The notes under the pieces: model-generated
Database searches by the model: none
The model's input: the letters and a program-made list of their open reading frames with translations, nothing else
Told to the model about the DNA's origin: nothing
Origin: Candidatus Pelagibacter communis
GTDB taxonomy: Bacteria > Pseudomonadota > Alphaproteobacteria > Pelagibacterales > Pelagibacteraceae
Direction of reading: 5' to 3'
Length of the DNA stretch: 34,168 nt
NCBI RefSeq assembly: GCF_001179925.1
Contig: NZ_CVSF01000005.1
Location: 1-34,168, forward strand
Part shown: positions 8,581 to 17,551 of the stretch, piece by piece
Layout: every line of letters starts with the position of its first letter
Numbering within the stretch: position 1 is the first letter of the stretch
Translations under genes and position numbers: made by a program

Positions 8581-9318
8581 TTAACTGGGAATTTTGCACA
8601 CTGGAATAGGCTCCATTTTATGCAAATTTTGTTTTCTGATTTTTTCGTATTCTTCTTTATGAGGTGATTTTGGATTTATCATGGCATCCTCTAAATCTTC
8701 ATATTTGAAACCTAATTGGCCTTCATCAGTTCTACCATCGTCCCAAAGACCATCTGTTGGAGGAGCATCAATTATTTCTTTTAAAATACCCAATTCTTTT
8801 CCAAGTTCCCAAACTTCCGTTTTATTACAATCAGCTATAGGTGAAATATCAACTCCACCATCTCCATATTTTGTATAAAAACCTACTCCAAAATCTTCCA
8901 CCTTGTTTCCTGTACCAACAACTATGCCTTTATTTGCAGCAGCCACCTGGTACAAAGTGGCCATTCTTAATCTAGCTCTAGAGTTAGCGAAGCCATGTTC
9001 GTTATCAAATTTATTTAAAGTTGATGAAAAAGATTTAAACAGTTCATCTAAATTAATAGTATGAGCCTCAACATTTTTAAATTTTTCAGTTAACCATTTT
9101 TGATGTTTCAAGCTAAGATCATGTTGATTTTCTTTTTGTTTTATTGGCATAGATAAAACAATCGTCCTTAAACCTGTCAAGGCACTTAATGTGCTTGATA
9201 CCGAAGAATCTATTCCTCCAGAAATTCCTATAACTAAAGACTCTGCCTTGTTTGGCATTTTTTCAACATAAGATTTGATCCAATTGGATATATATTTTAC
9301 TTTTTCTGAAGGACTCAT
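8581..9318 (-). CDS. nadE: NAD+ synthetase, ammonia-dependent type
   Basis: NadE amidates deamido-NAD to NAD using ATP. The 245-residue single-domain protein carries the ATP-pyrophosphatase P-loop SGGIDSS (33-39), RARLRMATLYQVA, and the VGTGNKVEDFGVGFYTKYGDGG substrate loop. It has no glutaminase (nitrilase-like) domain, so nitrogen must come as free ammonia or from a partner. It lies 38 bases downstream of the class II DAHP synthase gene on the same strand. Length and motifs are normal for the short NadE form. Confidence 0.95.
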   Translation of the reverse strand: MSPSEKVKYISNWIKSYVEKMPNKAESLVIGISGGIDSSVSSTLSALTGLRTIVLSMPIKQKENQHDLSLKHQKWLTEKFKNVEAHTINLDELFKSFSSTLNKFDNEHGFANSRARLRMATLYQVAAANKGIVVGTGNKVEDFGVGFYTKYGDGGVDISPIADCNKTEVWELGKELGILKEIIDAPPTDGLWDDGRTDEGQLGFKYEDLEDAMINPKSPHKEEYEKIRKQNLHKMEPIPVCKIPS

Positions 9319-9334
9319 AATTTATATTTAATCA

Positions 9335-9355
9335 CCTATTGCAGGAAAGCAATGG
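9335..9355 (-). terminator. Small hairpin between DAHP synthase and nadE
   Basis: An inverted repeat CCtATTGC / GCAATGG with a six-base loop and one bulged base lies immediately after the DAHP synthase stop codon. It is not followed by a clear U-tract (the RNA continues GUGAUUAAAUAU), so it is at best a weak terminator or an mRNA 3'-end stabiliser within the intergenic gap. Confidence 0.3.
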
Positions 9356-9356
9356 C

Positions 9357-10736
9357 CTAAGATGCCACTTGAATAGCATTTTTTGAATAGCTGCTATTCT
9401 TTTTTATCTCATCTGAAATTAAAAAAGCTAATTCTAGAGCTTGATTAGCATTTAATCGTGGGTCACAATGAGTATGGTATCTAGAAGATAAGTCTTTTTC
9501 AGAAATTTTTTGTGCTCCACCTGTGCATTCTGTCACATTTTGCCCAGTTAATTCAATGTGCAATCCTCCGGCGTAACTTCCTTCGCTTTGATGGCAAGCA
9601 AAGACATTTTTAACTTCTTTTAAAACACTGTTGAAAGGTCTTGTTTTAAATCCTGTTGAAGCTTGCATCGTATTTCCATGGCATGGATCGCAAGACCAAA
9701 TCACATTTAGTCCCTCTTTTTTGATAGCTCTTATTAATTTAGGTAAATGTTTAGAAACATTATCACAGCCAAATCTTGATATTAATGTAATTTTACCTTT
9801 TTCATTTTCTGGATTTATTCTATTACATAAATTAATTAAATCATCTGCCTTTAATGTTGGTCCACATTTAATTCCAATAGGATTTTCTATACCTCTGCAA
9901 AATTCAACATGTCCTCCATCGAGTTGTCTCGTTCTATCCCCGATCCATACAAAGTGTGCAGATGTATCATGATTTTCACCAGTTGTTGAGTCTGTTCTAG
10001 TCATTGATTCCTCAAATGGAAGATGTAGGGCTTCATGTGAGGTCCAAAAATTAACTGTCTTCAACCTTCTGTTAAAATCTGAATTAATTCCACACGCATC
10101 CATAAATGCTAAAGCATTTGCAATTTGATCTTCTAATTCTTTGAATCTTTTCGCTTCAGGACTTTTTTTTATAAAACCCAGATTCCAAGTATGAACTTTT
10201 TTAAGATCTGCAAAACCACCATGTGAAAATGCTCTTATTAAATTTAAAGTAGCTGCAGATTGAGAATATGCTTTGAATAATCTTTTTGGATCAGGAACTC
10301 TTGCTTTCCCATTGAACTCTATACCATTTATATTATCACCTAAGTAGCTTGGTAATTCAATTCCATTTTTAACTTCAACTGGCGAACTTCTTGGTTTAGA
10401 AAACTGTCCAGCAATTCTACCCAACTTAACAACTGGCAATGAAGCGGAATAAGTTAAAACCAATGACATTTGAAGCATTAGCTTAAATGTGTCTCTTATA
10501 TTATCTGGATGAAATTCAGCAAAACTTTCAGCACAATCACCACCTTGTAATAAAAAAGCTTTTCCATCAACAACTTCAGCAAGTTGTTGTTTTAGATGTC
10601 TAGTTTCACCGGCGAAAACAAGAGGTGGAAAAGTTTTAATCTTATTTAAAACTTGATCCAATTCTTTTTTATCCGGATATTCCGGAATATGTTTTACTGG
10701 GAATTTTCTCCAGCTATTTATTTTCCAATTTTTCAT
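9357..10736 (-). CDS. 3-deoxy-7-phosphoheptulonate (DAHP) synthase, class II
   Basis: The enzyme condenses phosphoenolpyruvate and erythrose 4-phosphate, the first step of the shikimate pathway. The sequence is clearly the class II (plant-like, AroA-II) type: WRKFPVKHIPEYPD at the N-terminus, LLQGGDCAESFAEF, the SHEALHLPFEE and WIGDRTRQLDGGHVEF segments, and NVIWSCDPCHGNT with metal-binding residues. The ATG at 10736 gives 459 residues starting MKNWKINSW. A TTG two codons upstream is possible but not needed. It lies downstream of glmS with a gap of about 35 bases and upstream of nadE. Feedback control cannot be judged from the sequence. Confidence 0.93.
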   Translation of the reverse strand: MKNWKINSWRKFPVKHIPEYPDKKELDQVLNKIKTFPPLVFAGETRHLKQQLAEVVDGKAFLLQGGDCAESFAEFHPDNIRDTFKLMLQMSLVLTYSASLPVVKLGRIAGQFSKPRSSPVEVKNGIELPSYLGDNINGIEFNGKARVPDPKRLFKAYSQSAATLNLIRAFSHGGFADLKKVHTWNLGFIKKSPEAKRFKELEDQIANALAFMDACGINSDFNRRLKTVNFWTSHEALHLPFEESMTRTDSTTGENHDTSAHFVWIGDRTRQLDGGHVEFCRGIENPIGIKCGPTLKADDLINLCNRINPENEKGKITLISRFGCDNVSKHLPKLIRAIKKEGLNVIWSCDPCHGNTMQASTGFKTRPFNSVLKEVKNVFACHQSEGSYAGGLHIELTGQNVTECTGGAQKISEKDLSSRYHTHCDPRLNANQALELAFLISDEIKKNSSYSKNAIQVAS

Positions 10737-10771
10737 GTTCAACCCAAGATTGTTGTATCAGAGTTTTTTTA

Positions 10772-12592
10772 TTATTCAACGGTGACAGATTTAGCTAAAT
10801 TTCTAGGCTTATCTATGTCAAAACCTTTTTTTAATGCAGAATAATAAGCTAATTTCTGTAATGGTATTGTTAGAAGAAAAGGTAGTAAATCCCCATTAGT
10901 AGTCTCAACCTCTAGCGTTTCCCAAATATTTTCAGAAACAACTTCATCTTTACTTTTATTAGTAATTAATAAAACTTTTGCTCCTCTTGCAATTACTTCC
11001 TGCATATTTGAGATAGTTTTTTTATAGTAGTTATCTCTTGGTGCCAAAACCACTACTGGCATTCCTTCTTCAATTAAAGCCAATGGTCCATGTTTCATTT
11101 CACCTGCTGGATAGCCTTCTGCATGAATATATGATAATTCTTTCAACTTTAGAGCACCCTCTAAAGCGATAGGGTATGAAAATCCTCTACCTAAAAACAT
11201 TGATCCTTTTGCTTCATTAAAAGTATTGGATATTGTTTGTATCTTATGATCAATCATTAAAGTTTGATCAACTAAATTTGGTAATTCTTTTAAATCTCTA
11301 AGTTTTTTTGAAAATAAATCTTTATTCAAATCTTTCCTTAAAAAACCTAATTTTAAGGTTAATATATATAATATTAAGATTTGGCCTAAAAATGCTTTTG
11401 TGGATGCTACACCAATCTCTGTTCCACAATGTATTGGTAAAACAAACTCAGAGTCTCTTGCAATAGAACTTTCTATTACGTTAACAACTGCACAAGTTTT
11501 CATTCCATTTTTTTTGCATAAATCTAAAGCAGCATAGGTATCTGCAGTCTCACCTGATTGCGAAACAAAAATATATAATGTCTCTTTTTTAAACCTATTT
11601 TTTCTGTATCTAAATTCAGACGCTATATCTACATTTACATCTAACGAAGTTAATTCTTCAAACCAATATTTAGCCATTAAACAGCTATGATATGCAGTGC
11701 CACAACCTATCAAAGTTATTGAGGAAATTTCATTTATTTTCCAAGGAAAGTTATAAATGTTTATATCGTTATTAGAATTATCAATATACTCTTTTATTCC
11801 ATTTTTTAATGTAATTGGTTGTTCCTCGATTTCCTTAGCCATAAAATGTTTGTATTCACCTTTGTCATATTTTTCCTCATCAGATGATAATTCTAGGACT
11901 TTTTTATTTATCTTATTTCCTTCCTCATTAAAAAACTCTACATGATCTTTTTTAATCACACAGAATTCACCATCATTTAAATAGGTAATTTTATTTGTCA
12001 TTGCTTTTAAAGCGTAAGAGTCTGAACCTAAATAATTTTCATTAGGACCATATCCAACTGCTAATGGTGAACCTCTTCTTGCTCCGATAATTAGATCTGG
12101 TTGATCTTTAAAAATTATTCCTAAAGCAAAACTTCCATGAAGAGATTTCAAAGTTTTTTTAATTGAATTTACAATATCATAATTTTTAAGATGTTCGGTA
12201 ATCAAATGAACAATAACTTCAGTATCAGTCTGAGATTTAAACTTATGTCCTTTGCCTACCAAAAATTTTTTTAACAAAGTTGAATTTTCAATTATACCAT
12301 TATGAACCACTGATACATTTTGAGAAGAATGAGGATGTGCATTTACACTATTAGGTAATCCATGTGTGGCCCATCTAACATGACCTATTCCAATAGTGCC
12401 CTCCATAGATTGAACTAAAGAATTTCTTTCTAAATTATCAACTCTACCTTCTGATTTAACTTCATTGATTTGACCACTTGAGAGCGTTGCAATGCCAGCA
12501 GAGTCATATCCTCTATATTCTAACTTTTTTAAAGAATTGATAATTGTTGCCGAAACAGGTTTATTACTATTTATTCCTATAATTCCACACAT
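10772..12592 (-). CDS. glmS: Glutamine--fructose-6-phosphate aminotransferase (isomerizing)
   Basis: GlmS makes glucosamine 6-phosphate for peptidoglycan and lipid A. The 606-residue protein starts MCGIIGINSN with the nucleophilic Cys2 exposed after removal of Met. The glutaminase domain (HVRWATHGLPN, SDTEV-like QTDTEVIVHL) spans about 1-230, followed by two SIS sugar-isomerase domains (CGTAYHSCLMAKYW, VSQSGETADTYAAL, EGALKLKELSYIHAEGYPAGE). The C-terminus DKPRNLAKSVTVE is the conserved channel-closing end. It starts two bases after the GlmU-type acetyltransferase gene, so the two amino-sugar genes form an operon. No glmS ribozyme or riboswitch is possible in the two-base gap. Confidence 0.97.
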   Translation of the reverse strand: MCGIIGINSNKPVSATIINSLKKLEYRGYDSAGIATLSSGQINEVKSEGRVDNLERNSLVQSMEGTIGIGHVRWATHGLPNSVNAHPHSSQNVSVVHNGIIENSTLLKKFLVGKGHKFKSQTDTEVIVHLITEHLKNYDIVNSIKKTLKSLHGSFALGIIFKDQPDLIIGARRGSPLAVGYGPNENYLGSDSYALKAMTNKITYLNDGEFCVIKKDHVEFFNEEGNKINKKVLELSSDEEKYDKGEYKHFMAKEIEEQPITLKNGIKEYIDNSNNDINIYNFPWKINEISSITLIGCGTAYHSCLMAKYWFEELTSLDVNVDIASEFRYRKNRFKKETLYIFVSQSGETADTYAALDLCKKNGMKTCAVVNVIESSIARDSEFVLPIHCGTEIGVASTKAFLGQILILYILTLKLGFLRKDLNKDLFSKKLRDLKELPNLVDQTLMIDHKIQTISNTFNEAKGSMFLGRGFSYPIALEGALKLKELSYIHAEGYPAGEMKHGPLALIEEGMPVVVLAPRDNYYKKTISNMQEVIARGAKVLLITNKSKDEVVSENIWETLEVETTNGDLLPFLLTIPLQKLAYYSALKKGFDIDKPRNLAKSVTVE

Positions 12593-12594
12593 AA

Positions 12595-13218
12595 TTATTT
12601 TTTCTTTTTTTTATAGTTTCTAATTTCAGTTTGTAAACTTCTTGTAAGAGCTAAAGATTTTTTTCTTACATTTTTGGTAATCACTGAACCAGCGCCGATA
12701 ACACTATTTTCATCAATTGTTATAGGAGCCACTAATGCTGAATTTGATCCTATAAAAACATTATCCTTAATTTTTGTTTTACTTTTTTTCACTCCATCAT
12801 AATTACAAGTAATTGTTCCTGCACCGATATTTACAGATTTGCCTATAAGACTATCACCTATATATGTTAAATGGTTTGCTTTAGATTTTTTGCCTAAAAT
12901 ACTTTTTTTAATTTCTACAAAGTTACCAACTTTAGATCCCTCTTTTAAGACTGTTCCGGGTCTTATTCTGGCGTAAGGACCTATATCAACTTTATTTTCA
13001 ACTTTACAATTTTCTAAATAGGAAAAAGATTTAATGGTAACATTATTTCCTATTTTAACTTTTGTTCCAAAGACTACATATGGTTCTATTGTAACATTTT
13101 TTCCAATCTTAGTATCTTTCGAAAAAAAAACTGTTTCAGGTCCAATCATTTTAACACCTAATTTTAAGAATCTGTTTCTCAAAGTATTTTGTGTATCTTT
13201 TAATTTTAATTGTTTCAT
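12595..13218 (-). CDS. GlmU C-terminal half only: glucosamine-1-phosphate N-acetyltransferase domain
   Basis: The 207 residues match only the left-handed beta-helix acetyltransferase half of GlmU, from the linker helix onward. The hexapeptide repeats, the [20 protein letters not shown] segment, the catalytic-histidine motif [26 protein letters not shown] and the terminal RSLQT segment are all present. The N-terminal uridylyltransferase domain of about 230 residues is absent. An in-frame TAA lies five codons upstream of the ATG, and the divergent HAD gene occupies the DNA beyond, so this is not simply a mis-called start. The protein should acetylate glucosamine 1-phosphate; the UTP-transfer step needs another gene. 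It is cotranscribed with glmS. Confidence 0.87.
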   Translation of the reverse strand: MKQLKLKDTQNTLRNRFLKLGVKMIGPETVFFSKDTKIGKNVTIEPYVVFGTKVKIGNNVTIKSFSYLENCKVENKVDIGPYARIRPGTVLKEGSKVGNFVEIKKSILGKKSKANHLTYIGDSLIGKSVNIGAGTITCNYDGVKKSKTKIKDNVFIGSNSALVAPITIDENSVIGAGSVITKNVRKKSLALTRSLQTEIRNYKKKKK

Positions 13219-13289
13219 CTTTGAAATTCTTTATATTAAGTATATATCTTTCTTAATTCACAAAATATTTCTTAAAAATACTTTGTATT

Positions 13290-13973
13290 ATGAAACAAAA
13301 ATTTATAATTCTTTTTGACCTAGATGGAACTTTAGTTGATACAGCGCCTGATTTAATGCGTGCTCATAATCATGTAATGAAAAATTTTGGATATCCCACA
13401 AAGTCTACCGAAGAGATTAGAAGTTTAGTTGGACAAGGCGCTAGCGCTATGCTTGGCAGATCAATTTGGGGACAAGCAAAAAAAGAATTTGGAAAAGTTC
13501 AGGACGAAAAAATTAAGAAAGAAATGGTAAAAGAATTTATAGATTATTACGGAAAGAATATTGTTAATGAAAGTACATTGATCAATGGTGTAAAAGAATT
13601 TTTAGTGTGGTCTAAAAAACAAGATATATTAATGGCAGTTTGTACAAACAAACAAGAGCATTTGGCGGTCGATCTTTTAAAGAAAATTGGAATATATAAA
13701 TTTTTTGAATATGTTGCCGGACATAACACATTTGATTACTGTAAACCAGACCCAAGGCATTTAACTTCAGTAATTGAAATTCTTGATGGAAATGTAAATA
13801 AAAGTTTGATGATTGGAGATAGTGAGACTGATGCTAACGCTGCAAGAGATGCTGGAATTCCGATAATTTTACTTGAAGATGGTTATACTGAAAAAAACAT
13901 AACCGAAATTTACCATAATCACTTGATTAAAGACTTTGTTGGTATTGAAAAAATTGTAACAAAATATCTTTAA
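13290..13973 (+). CDS. gph: HAD-superfamily phosphatase, phosphoglycolate-phosphatase-like
   Basis: This 227-residue HAD hydrolase resembles Gph, which clears 2-phosphoglycolate formed during DNA repair or oxygenation. Motif I is FDLDGTLVDTAPD with the two catalytic aspartates, motif II lies in AVCTNKQ, motif III is the lysine of CKPDP, and motif IV is MIGDSETDANAA. A C1-type helical cap occupies roughly residues 15-85. The substrate is not determined by sequence alone; other small phosphomonoesters are possible. It is divergent from the GlmU-half gene with 71 bases between, and prpD follows 55 bases downstream on the same strand. Confidence 0.85.
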   Translation: MKQKFIILFDLDGTLVDTAPDLMRAHNHVMKNFGYPTKSTEEIRSLVGQGASAMLGRSIWGQAKKEFGKVQDEKIKKEMVKEFIDYYGKNIVNESTLINGVKEFLVWSKKQDILMAVCTNKQEHLAVDLLKKIGIYKFFEYVAGHNTFDYCKPDPRHLTSVIEILDGNVNKSLMIGDSETDANAARDAGIPIILLEDGYTEKNITEIYHNHLIKDFVGIEKIVTKYL

Positions 13974-14018
13974 TATTGATTATTTATTTTTTAACTATTA
14001 AAAACAATTGCGTTAATT

Positions 14019-14023
14019 AGGAG
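14019..14023 (+). promoter_or_regulatory. Shine-Dalgarno site fixing the TTG start of prpD
   Basis: AGGAG lies five bases before the TTG at 14029. It decides the start of prpD because no nearby in-frame ATG exists, and it contrasts with most genes here, which lack a clear Shine-Dalgarno sequence. Confidence 0.75.
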
Positions 14024-14028
14024 TTTTT

Positions 14029-15531
14029 TTGATAATACATAATGTAAAAGTTTATCCATCTAAAACAAATCTTCCCAAAAAAAAACAACTTGCATGGAAG
14101 ATTGCAGAAATTGCAAGTGACAACTCTAAATTGAATAAAGATGCTATTGAAATGGTGATTAATAGAATTATAGATAATGCATCTGTTGCAATTGCATCTC
14201 TTAATAGAAAACCAGTAATTTCTTCAAGAGAAATGGCTATTAAGCATTCTAGAAAAAATGGTGCAACATTATTTGGTTTAAATAAAAAATTTAAATTTGA
14301 TTGTGAATGGGCAGCTTGGTCAAATGGTACAGCTGTAAGAGAGCTTGATTTTCATGATACTTTTTTAGCAGCAGATTATAGTCATCCAGGGGACAATATA
14401 CCTCCTCTAATAAGTGTAGCTCAACAAAATAAAAAAAGTGGTTTAGATCTTTTAAGAGGAATTATTACTGCGTATGAAGTTCAAGTAAATTTAGTAAAGG
14501 GGATTTGTTTACATAAACATAAAATTGACCATATAGCTCATCTTGGCCCAAGTGTTGCCGCAGGTCTAGGTGCAATGCTTAAACTAAACACAGAAACAAT
14601 TTATCAAGCAATTCAACAATCATTACACACAACTATCTCAACTAGACAATCAAGAAAAGGTGACATCTCAAGCTGGAAAGCTTATGCTCCTGCTCATGCT
14701 GGAAAGCTTGCAATTGAAGCTGTTGATAGAGTTATGCGTGGTGAAGGTGCTCCTAGCCCGATTTATGAAGGTGAGGATAGTGTAATTGCAAGAATTCTAG
14801 ATGGAAAGAAAGCTGTGTACAAAGTTCCTCTCCCAAAAAAAGGAGAGAGTAAAAAAGCTATACTAGAAACCTATACTAAAGAGTATTCTGCTGAATACCA
14901 ATCTCAAGCTTTAATTGATTTAGCTAAAAAACTTAAAAAAAAAATAAAAAATCTAAATCAAATTAAGAAAATAGATATTTATACAAGTCATCATACTCAT
15001 TATGTAATAGGAACTGGCGCAAATGATCCTCAAAAAATGGACCCAAATGCAAGTAGAGAAACCTTAGATCATTCAATTATGTATATTTTTGCTGTGGCAT
15101 TAGAGGATGGTGACTGGCATCACATCAAATCTTATACAAAGGCTAGGGCTAGAAGAAAAAGTACTATTAAAATTTGGAAATCGATTAAAACTCACGAAGA
15201 TAAAAAATGGACAAAAAAATATCATAACCCAGATCCAAAAAAAAAATCATTTGGTGCAAAAGTAATAATTACACTTAAAAGTGGTAAAAAAATAGCTGAG
15301 CAGCAAGATAAAGCTGATGCTCATCCTTATGGTTCAAGGCCATTCAAAAGACAAAATTATATAAATAAATTTTTAACTTTAACTCATAGTATAATTGATA
15401 AAAAAGAAAGTAATAGATTTCTAAAAACAGTTCAAAATTTAAAAAAGTTAAAGCCTGGACAGCTTTATAATCTAAATATAGATGTTAAAAAAAGTAAAAT
15501 TAAGAGAAATTTAAAAATAGGGATTTTTTAA
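14029..15531 (+). CDS. prpD: 2-methylcitrate dehydratase
   Basis: PrpD dehydrates 2-methylcitrate in the methylcitrate cycle that oxidises propionyl-CoA. The 500-residue product is typical of the MmgE/PrpD family: [19 protein letters not shown], the [13 protein letters not shown] region, [14 protein letters not shown], and [16 protein letters not shown] take the TTG at 14029 as the start, giving [12 protein letters not shown]. It is preceded five bases upstream by AGGAG (14019-14023), a good Shine-Dalgarno site, rare in this window, and no in-frame ATG is close. The stop overlaps the prpB ATG (TAATG). The prpDBC order and coupling support the assignment over aconitate-related homologues. Confidence 0.93.
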   Translation: MIIHNVKVYPSKTNLPKKKQLAWKIAEIASDNSKLNKDAIEMVINRIIDNASVAIASLNRKPVISSREMAIKHSRKNGATLFGLNKKFKFDCEWAAWSNGTAVRELDFHDTFLAADYSHPGDNIPPLISVAQQNKKSGLDLLRGIITAYEVQVNLVKGICLHKHKIDHIAHLGPSVAAGLGAMLKLNTETIYQAIQQSLHTTISTRQSRKGDISSWKAYAPAHAGKLAIEAVDRVMRGEGAPSPIYEGEDSVIARILDGKKAVYKVPLPKKGESKKAILETYTKEYSAEYQSQALIDLAKKLKKKIKNLNQIKKIDIYTSHHTHYVIGTGANDPQKMDPNASRETLDHSIMYIFAVALEDGDWHHIKSYTKARARRKSTIKIWKSIKTHEDKKWTKKYHNPDPKKKSFGAKVIITLKSGKKIAEQQDKADAHPYGSRPFKRQNYINKFLTLTHSIIDKKESNRFLKTVQNLKKLKPGQLYNLNIDVKKSKIKRNLKIGIF

Positions 15532-16427
15532 TGCATTTTGTAGAAAAAGAACCAAATCAAAAGAGAGAAGATTTTGTAAAAAAATTAAAGTCTAATAAAA
15601 TCTTAAGAGTTCCAGGTGCATATAATCCTTTAACAGCTAAATTAATAGAAGAGATTGGTTACGATGCTGTTTATGTTTCAGGAGGAGTAATGGCGAATGA
15701 TCTTGGATTTCCTGATATTGGTTTAACAACTTTGCAAGATGTGAGTACAAGATCTTATTTAATTTCAAGAGTAACAAACCTTCCAACGATTGTTGATATA
15801 GATACAGGATTTAAATCTTGTAAAGAGACGATTGAAACTTTTGAAGAATTTGGGGTGTCTGCAGTACACCTTGAAGATCAAATTGAGAGAAAAAGATGTG
15901 GGCACTTAGATAATAAAAAATTAATCTCAACTGATGAAATGGTTAAAAAAATAAATGAGTGTGTAAAAACAAAAAAAGATGAAAATTTTAAAATTATTGC
16001 AAGATCTGATGCCAAAAGCGTCGAAGGTATAGATAAAATGATTGATAGATGCAAAGCTTATGTTGATGCAGGTGCTGAAATTATTTTCCCTGAAGCTTTA
16101 GAAAATGAAAAAGATTTTGAAAAAGTTAGAAAAGAATTATCATGTTATCTTTTAGCTAACATGACTGAATTTGGTAAATCTAAACTATTTAATTATAAAG
16201 AATTAGAGAAATTGGGATATAATATAGTAATTTATCCAGTTACAACCCAAAGATTAGCAATGAAAAATGTTGAAGATGGATTAAGAGACATTTATGTAAA
16301 TGGACATCAAAATAATATTATTGATAAAATGCAGACAAGAAAACGATTATATGAACTTGTTGATTATGAAAAATATAATAGTTTAGATGAAAAAATTTAT
16401 AATTTTAGTACTGAAGGTCATGAATAA
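15531..16427 (+). CDS. prpB: 2-methylisocitrate lyase
   Basis: PrpB cleaves 2-methylisocitrate into pyruvate and succinate, the last step of the methylcitrate cycle. The 298-residue protein belongs to the isocitrate lyase/PEP mutase superfamily, with the metal-site segment VDIDTGF (89-95), LEDQIERKRCGHLD (catalytic Cys123), IIARSDAKSVEGID and a normal single-domain length. It overlaps prpD and prpC by one base each, so the three genes must share one transcript. A carboxyvinyl-carboxyphosphonate phosphorylmutase annotation is often given to such proteins, but the neighbours argue for PrpB. Confidence 0.92.
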   Translation: MHFVEKEPNQKREDFVKKLKSNKILRVPGAYNPLTAKLIEEIGYDAVYVSGGVMANDLGFPDIGLTTLQDVSTRSYLISRVTNLPTIVDIDTGFKSCKETIETFEEFGVSAVHLEDQIERKRCGHLDNKKLISTDEMVKKINECVKTKKDENFKIIARSDAKSVEGIDKMIDRCKAYVDAGAEIIFPEALENEKDFEKVRKELSCYLLANMTEFGKSKLFNYKELEKLGYNIVIYPVTTQRLAMKNVEDGLRDIYVNGHQNNIIDKMQTRKRLYELVDYEKYNSLDEKIYNFSTEGHE

Positions 16428-17551
16428 TGAGTGATGAAGTTAAAAAAGGATTGCTTGGTATAGTAGTTGATGAAACTGAAGTTTCCAAAGTGATGCCTGA
16501 GATTAACTCTCTAACCTATAGAGGTTATGCTGCTCAAGACTTGTGTGAATACTGCAGATTTGAAGAGGTTGCGTATTTAATTTTAAACAAAGATTTACCA
16601 AACACTATTGAATTGAGAAAATTTGAAAAAGAAGAAAAGAATAATAGAGATTTATCTAAAGATCTTTACTCAATAATCAAAAGAATGCCGAAAAAATCAC
16701 ACCCAATGGATGTTGCCAGAACAGCTGTAAGTATTATGGGTTTAGAAGATAAAGAAACAACTGACTCTTCTCCTGAAGCTAATATGAGAAAAGCTATAAG
16801 GATTTTGGCGAAAACACCGACTGCTTTAGCTGCTTTCTACAGACTAAGAAAAGGGAAAAAAATTATTAAACCTAAAAAAAATCTTAATATTTCTGAAAAT
16901 TTTTTCTACATGTGTTTTGGTAAAGTGCCTCAAAAAGAAATAGTTAAAGCTTTTGATGTGTCTTTAATTTTATACGCTGAGCACAGTTTTAACGTTTCAA
17001 CTTTTACAGCAAGAACTATCACAAGTAGTTTATCTGATATTCATGGTGCCATTACAGGAGCAATTGCTAGCTTAAAAGGTCCACTTCATGGAGGTGCAAA
17101 TGAAGAGGTAATGCATATGATGAATAAAATAAAAAGTCCTAAAAATGCCCTTAATTGGATAAATAACGCACTAGATAAAAAAGAAGTTGTGATGGGTTTT
17201 GGTCATAGAGTTTATAAATCTGGAGACTCTAGGGTTCCAACTATGAGAAAATATTTTGCAAAAGTTGCTAAAATTAAAAAAGATAAAAAATTTGAAAAAA
17301 TTTATGACATTGTAGAAAAAGTTATGATAGATAGAAAAAATATCCATCCAAACGTTGACTACCCTACTGGACCAACTTATCATTTAATGGGTTTTGATAC
17401 TGATTTTTTTACTCCGATTTTTGTTATGTCGAGAATTACAGGTTGGTCAGCTCATATAATGGAACAACACGCAGCAAATAAATTAATTAGACCTTTAGCC
17501 AGCTACAAAGGTAACCAGCATAGAAAAGTTGTTCAACTAAACCAAAGATAA
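16427..17551 (+). CDS. prpC: 2-methylcitrate synthase / citrate synthase
   Basis: This citrate-synthase-family enzyme of 374 residues most likely condenses propionyl-CoA with oxaloacetate. The family catalytic residues are in GPLHGGANEEVM (His), GFGHRVYKSGDSR (His) and NVDYPTG (Asp). The N-terminus GLLGIVVDETEVSKV and the short length fit the PrpC/type II short form rather than the longer housekeeping citrate synthase. Co-location with prpD and prpB is the main reason for choosing PrpC; some activity on acetyl-CoA is likely. Its stop codon directly abuts the stop of convergent nrdB, with no base in between. Confidence 0.9.
   Translation: MSDEVKKGLLGIVVDETEVSKVMPEINSLTYRGYAAQDLCEYCRFEEVAYLILNKDLPNTIELRKFEKEEKNNRDLSKDLYSIIKRMPKKSHPMDVARTAVSIMGLEDKETTDSSPEANMRKAIRILAKTPTALAAFYRLRKGKKIIKPKKNLNISENFFYMCFGKVPQKEIVKAFDVSLILYAEHSFNVSTFTARTITSSLSDIHGAITGAIASLKGPLHGGANEEVMHMMNKIKSPKNALNWINNALDKKEVVMGFGHRVYKSGDSRVPTMRKYFAKVAKIKKDKKFEKIYDIVEKVMIDRKNIHPNVDYPTGPTYHLMGFDTDFFTPIFVMSRITGWSAHIMEQHAANKLIRPLASYKGNQHRKVVQLNQR

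Noticed and set aside
9631-9972. 113-codon frame on the plus strand opposite DAHP synthase
   Set aside because: Antisense to a strongly conserved enzyme; no family match or start signals.
12595-13290. GlmU half explained by a frameshift hiding its N-terminal domain
   Set aside because: Only 71 bases separate it from the divergent HAD gene and an in-frame stop lies just upstream; there is no room for 230 codons.
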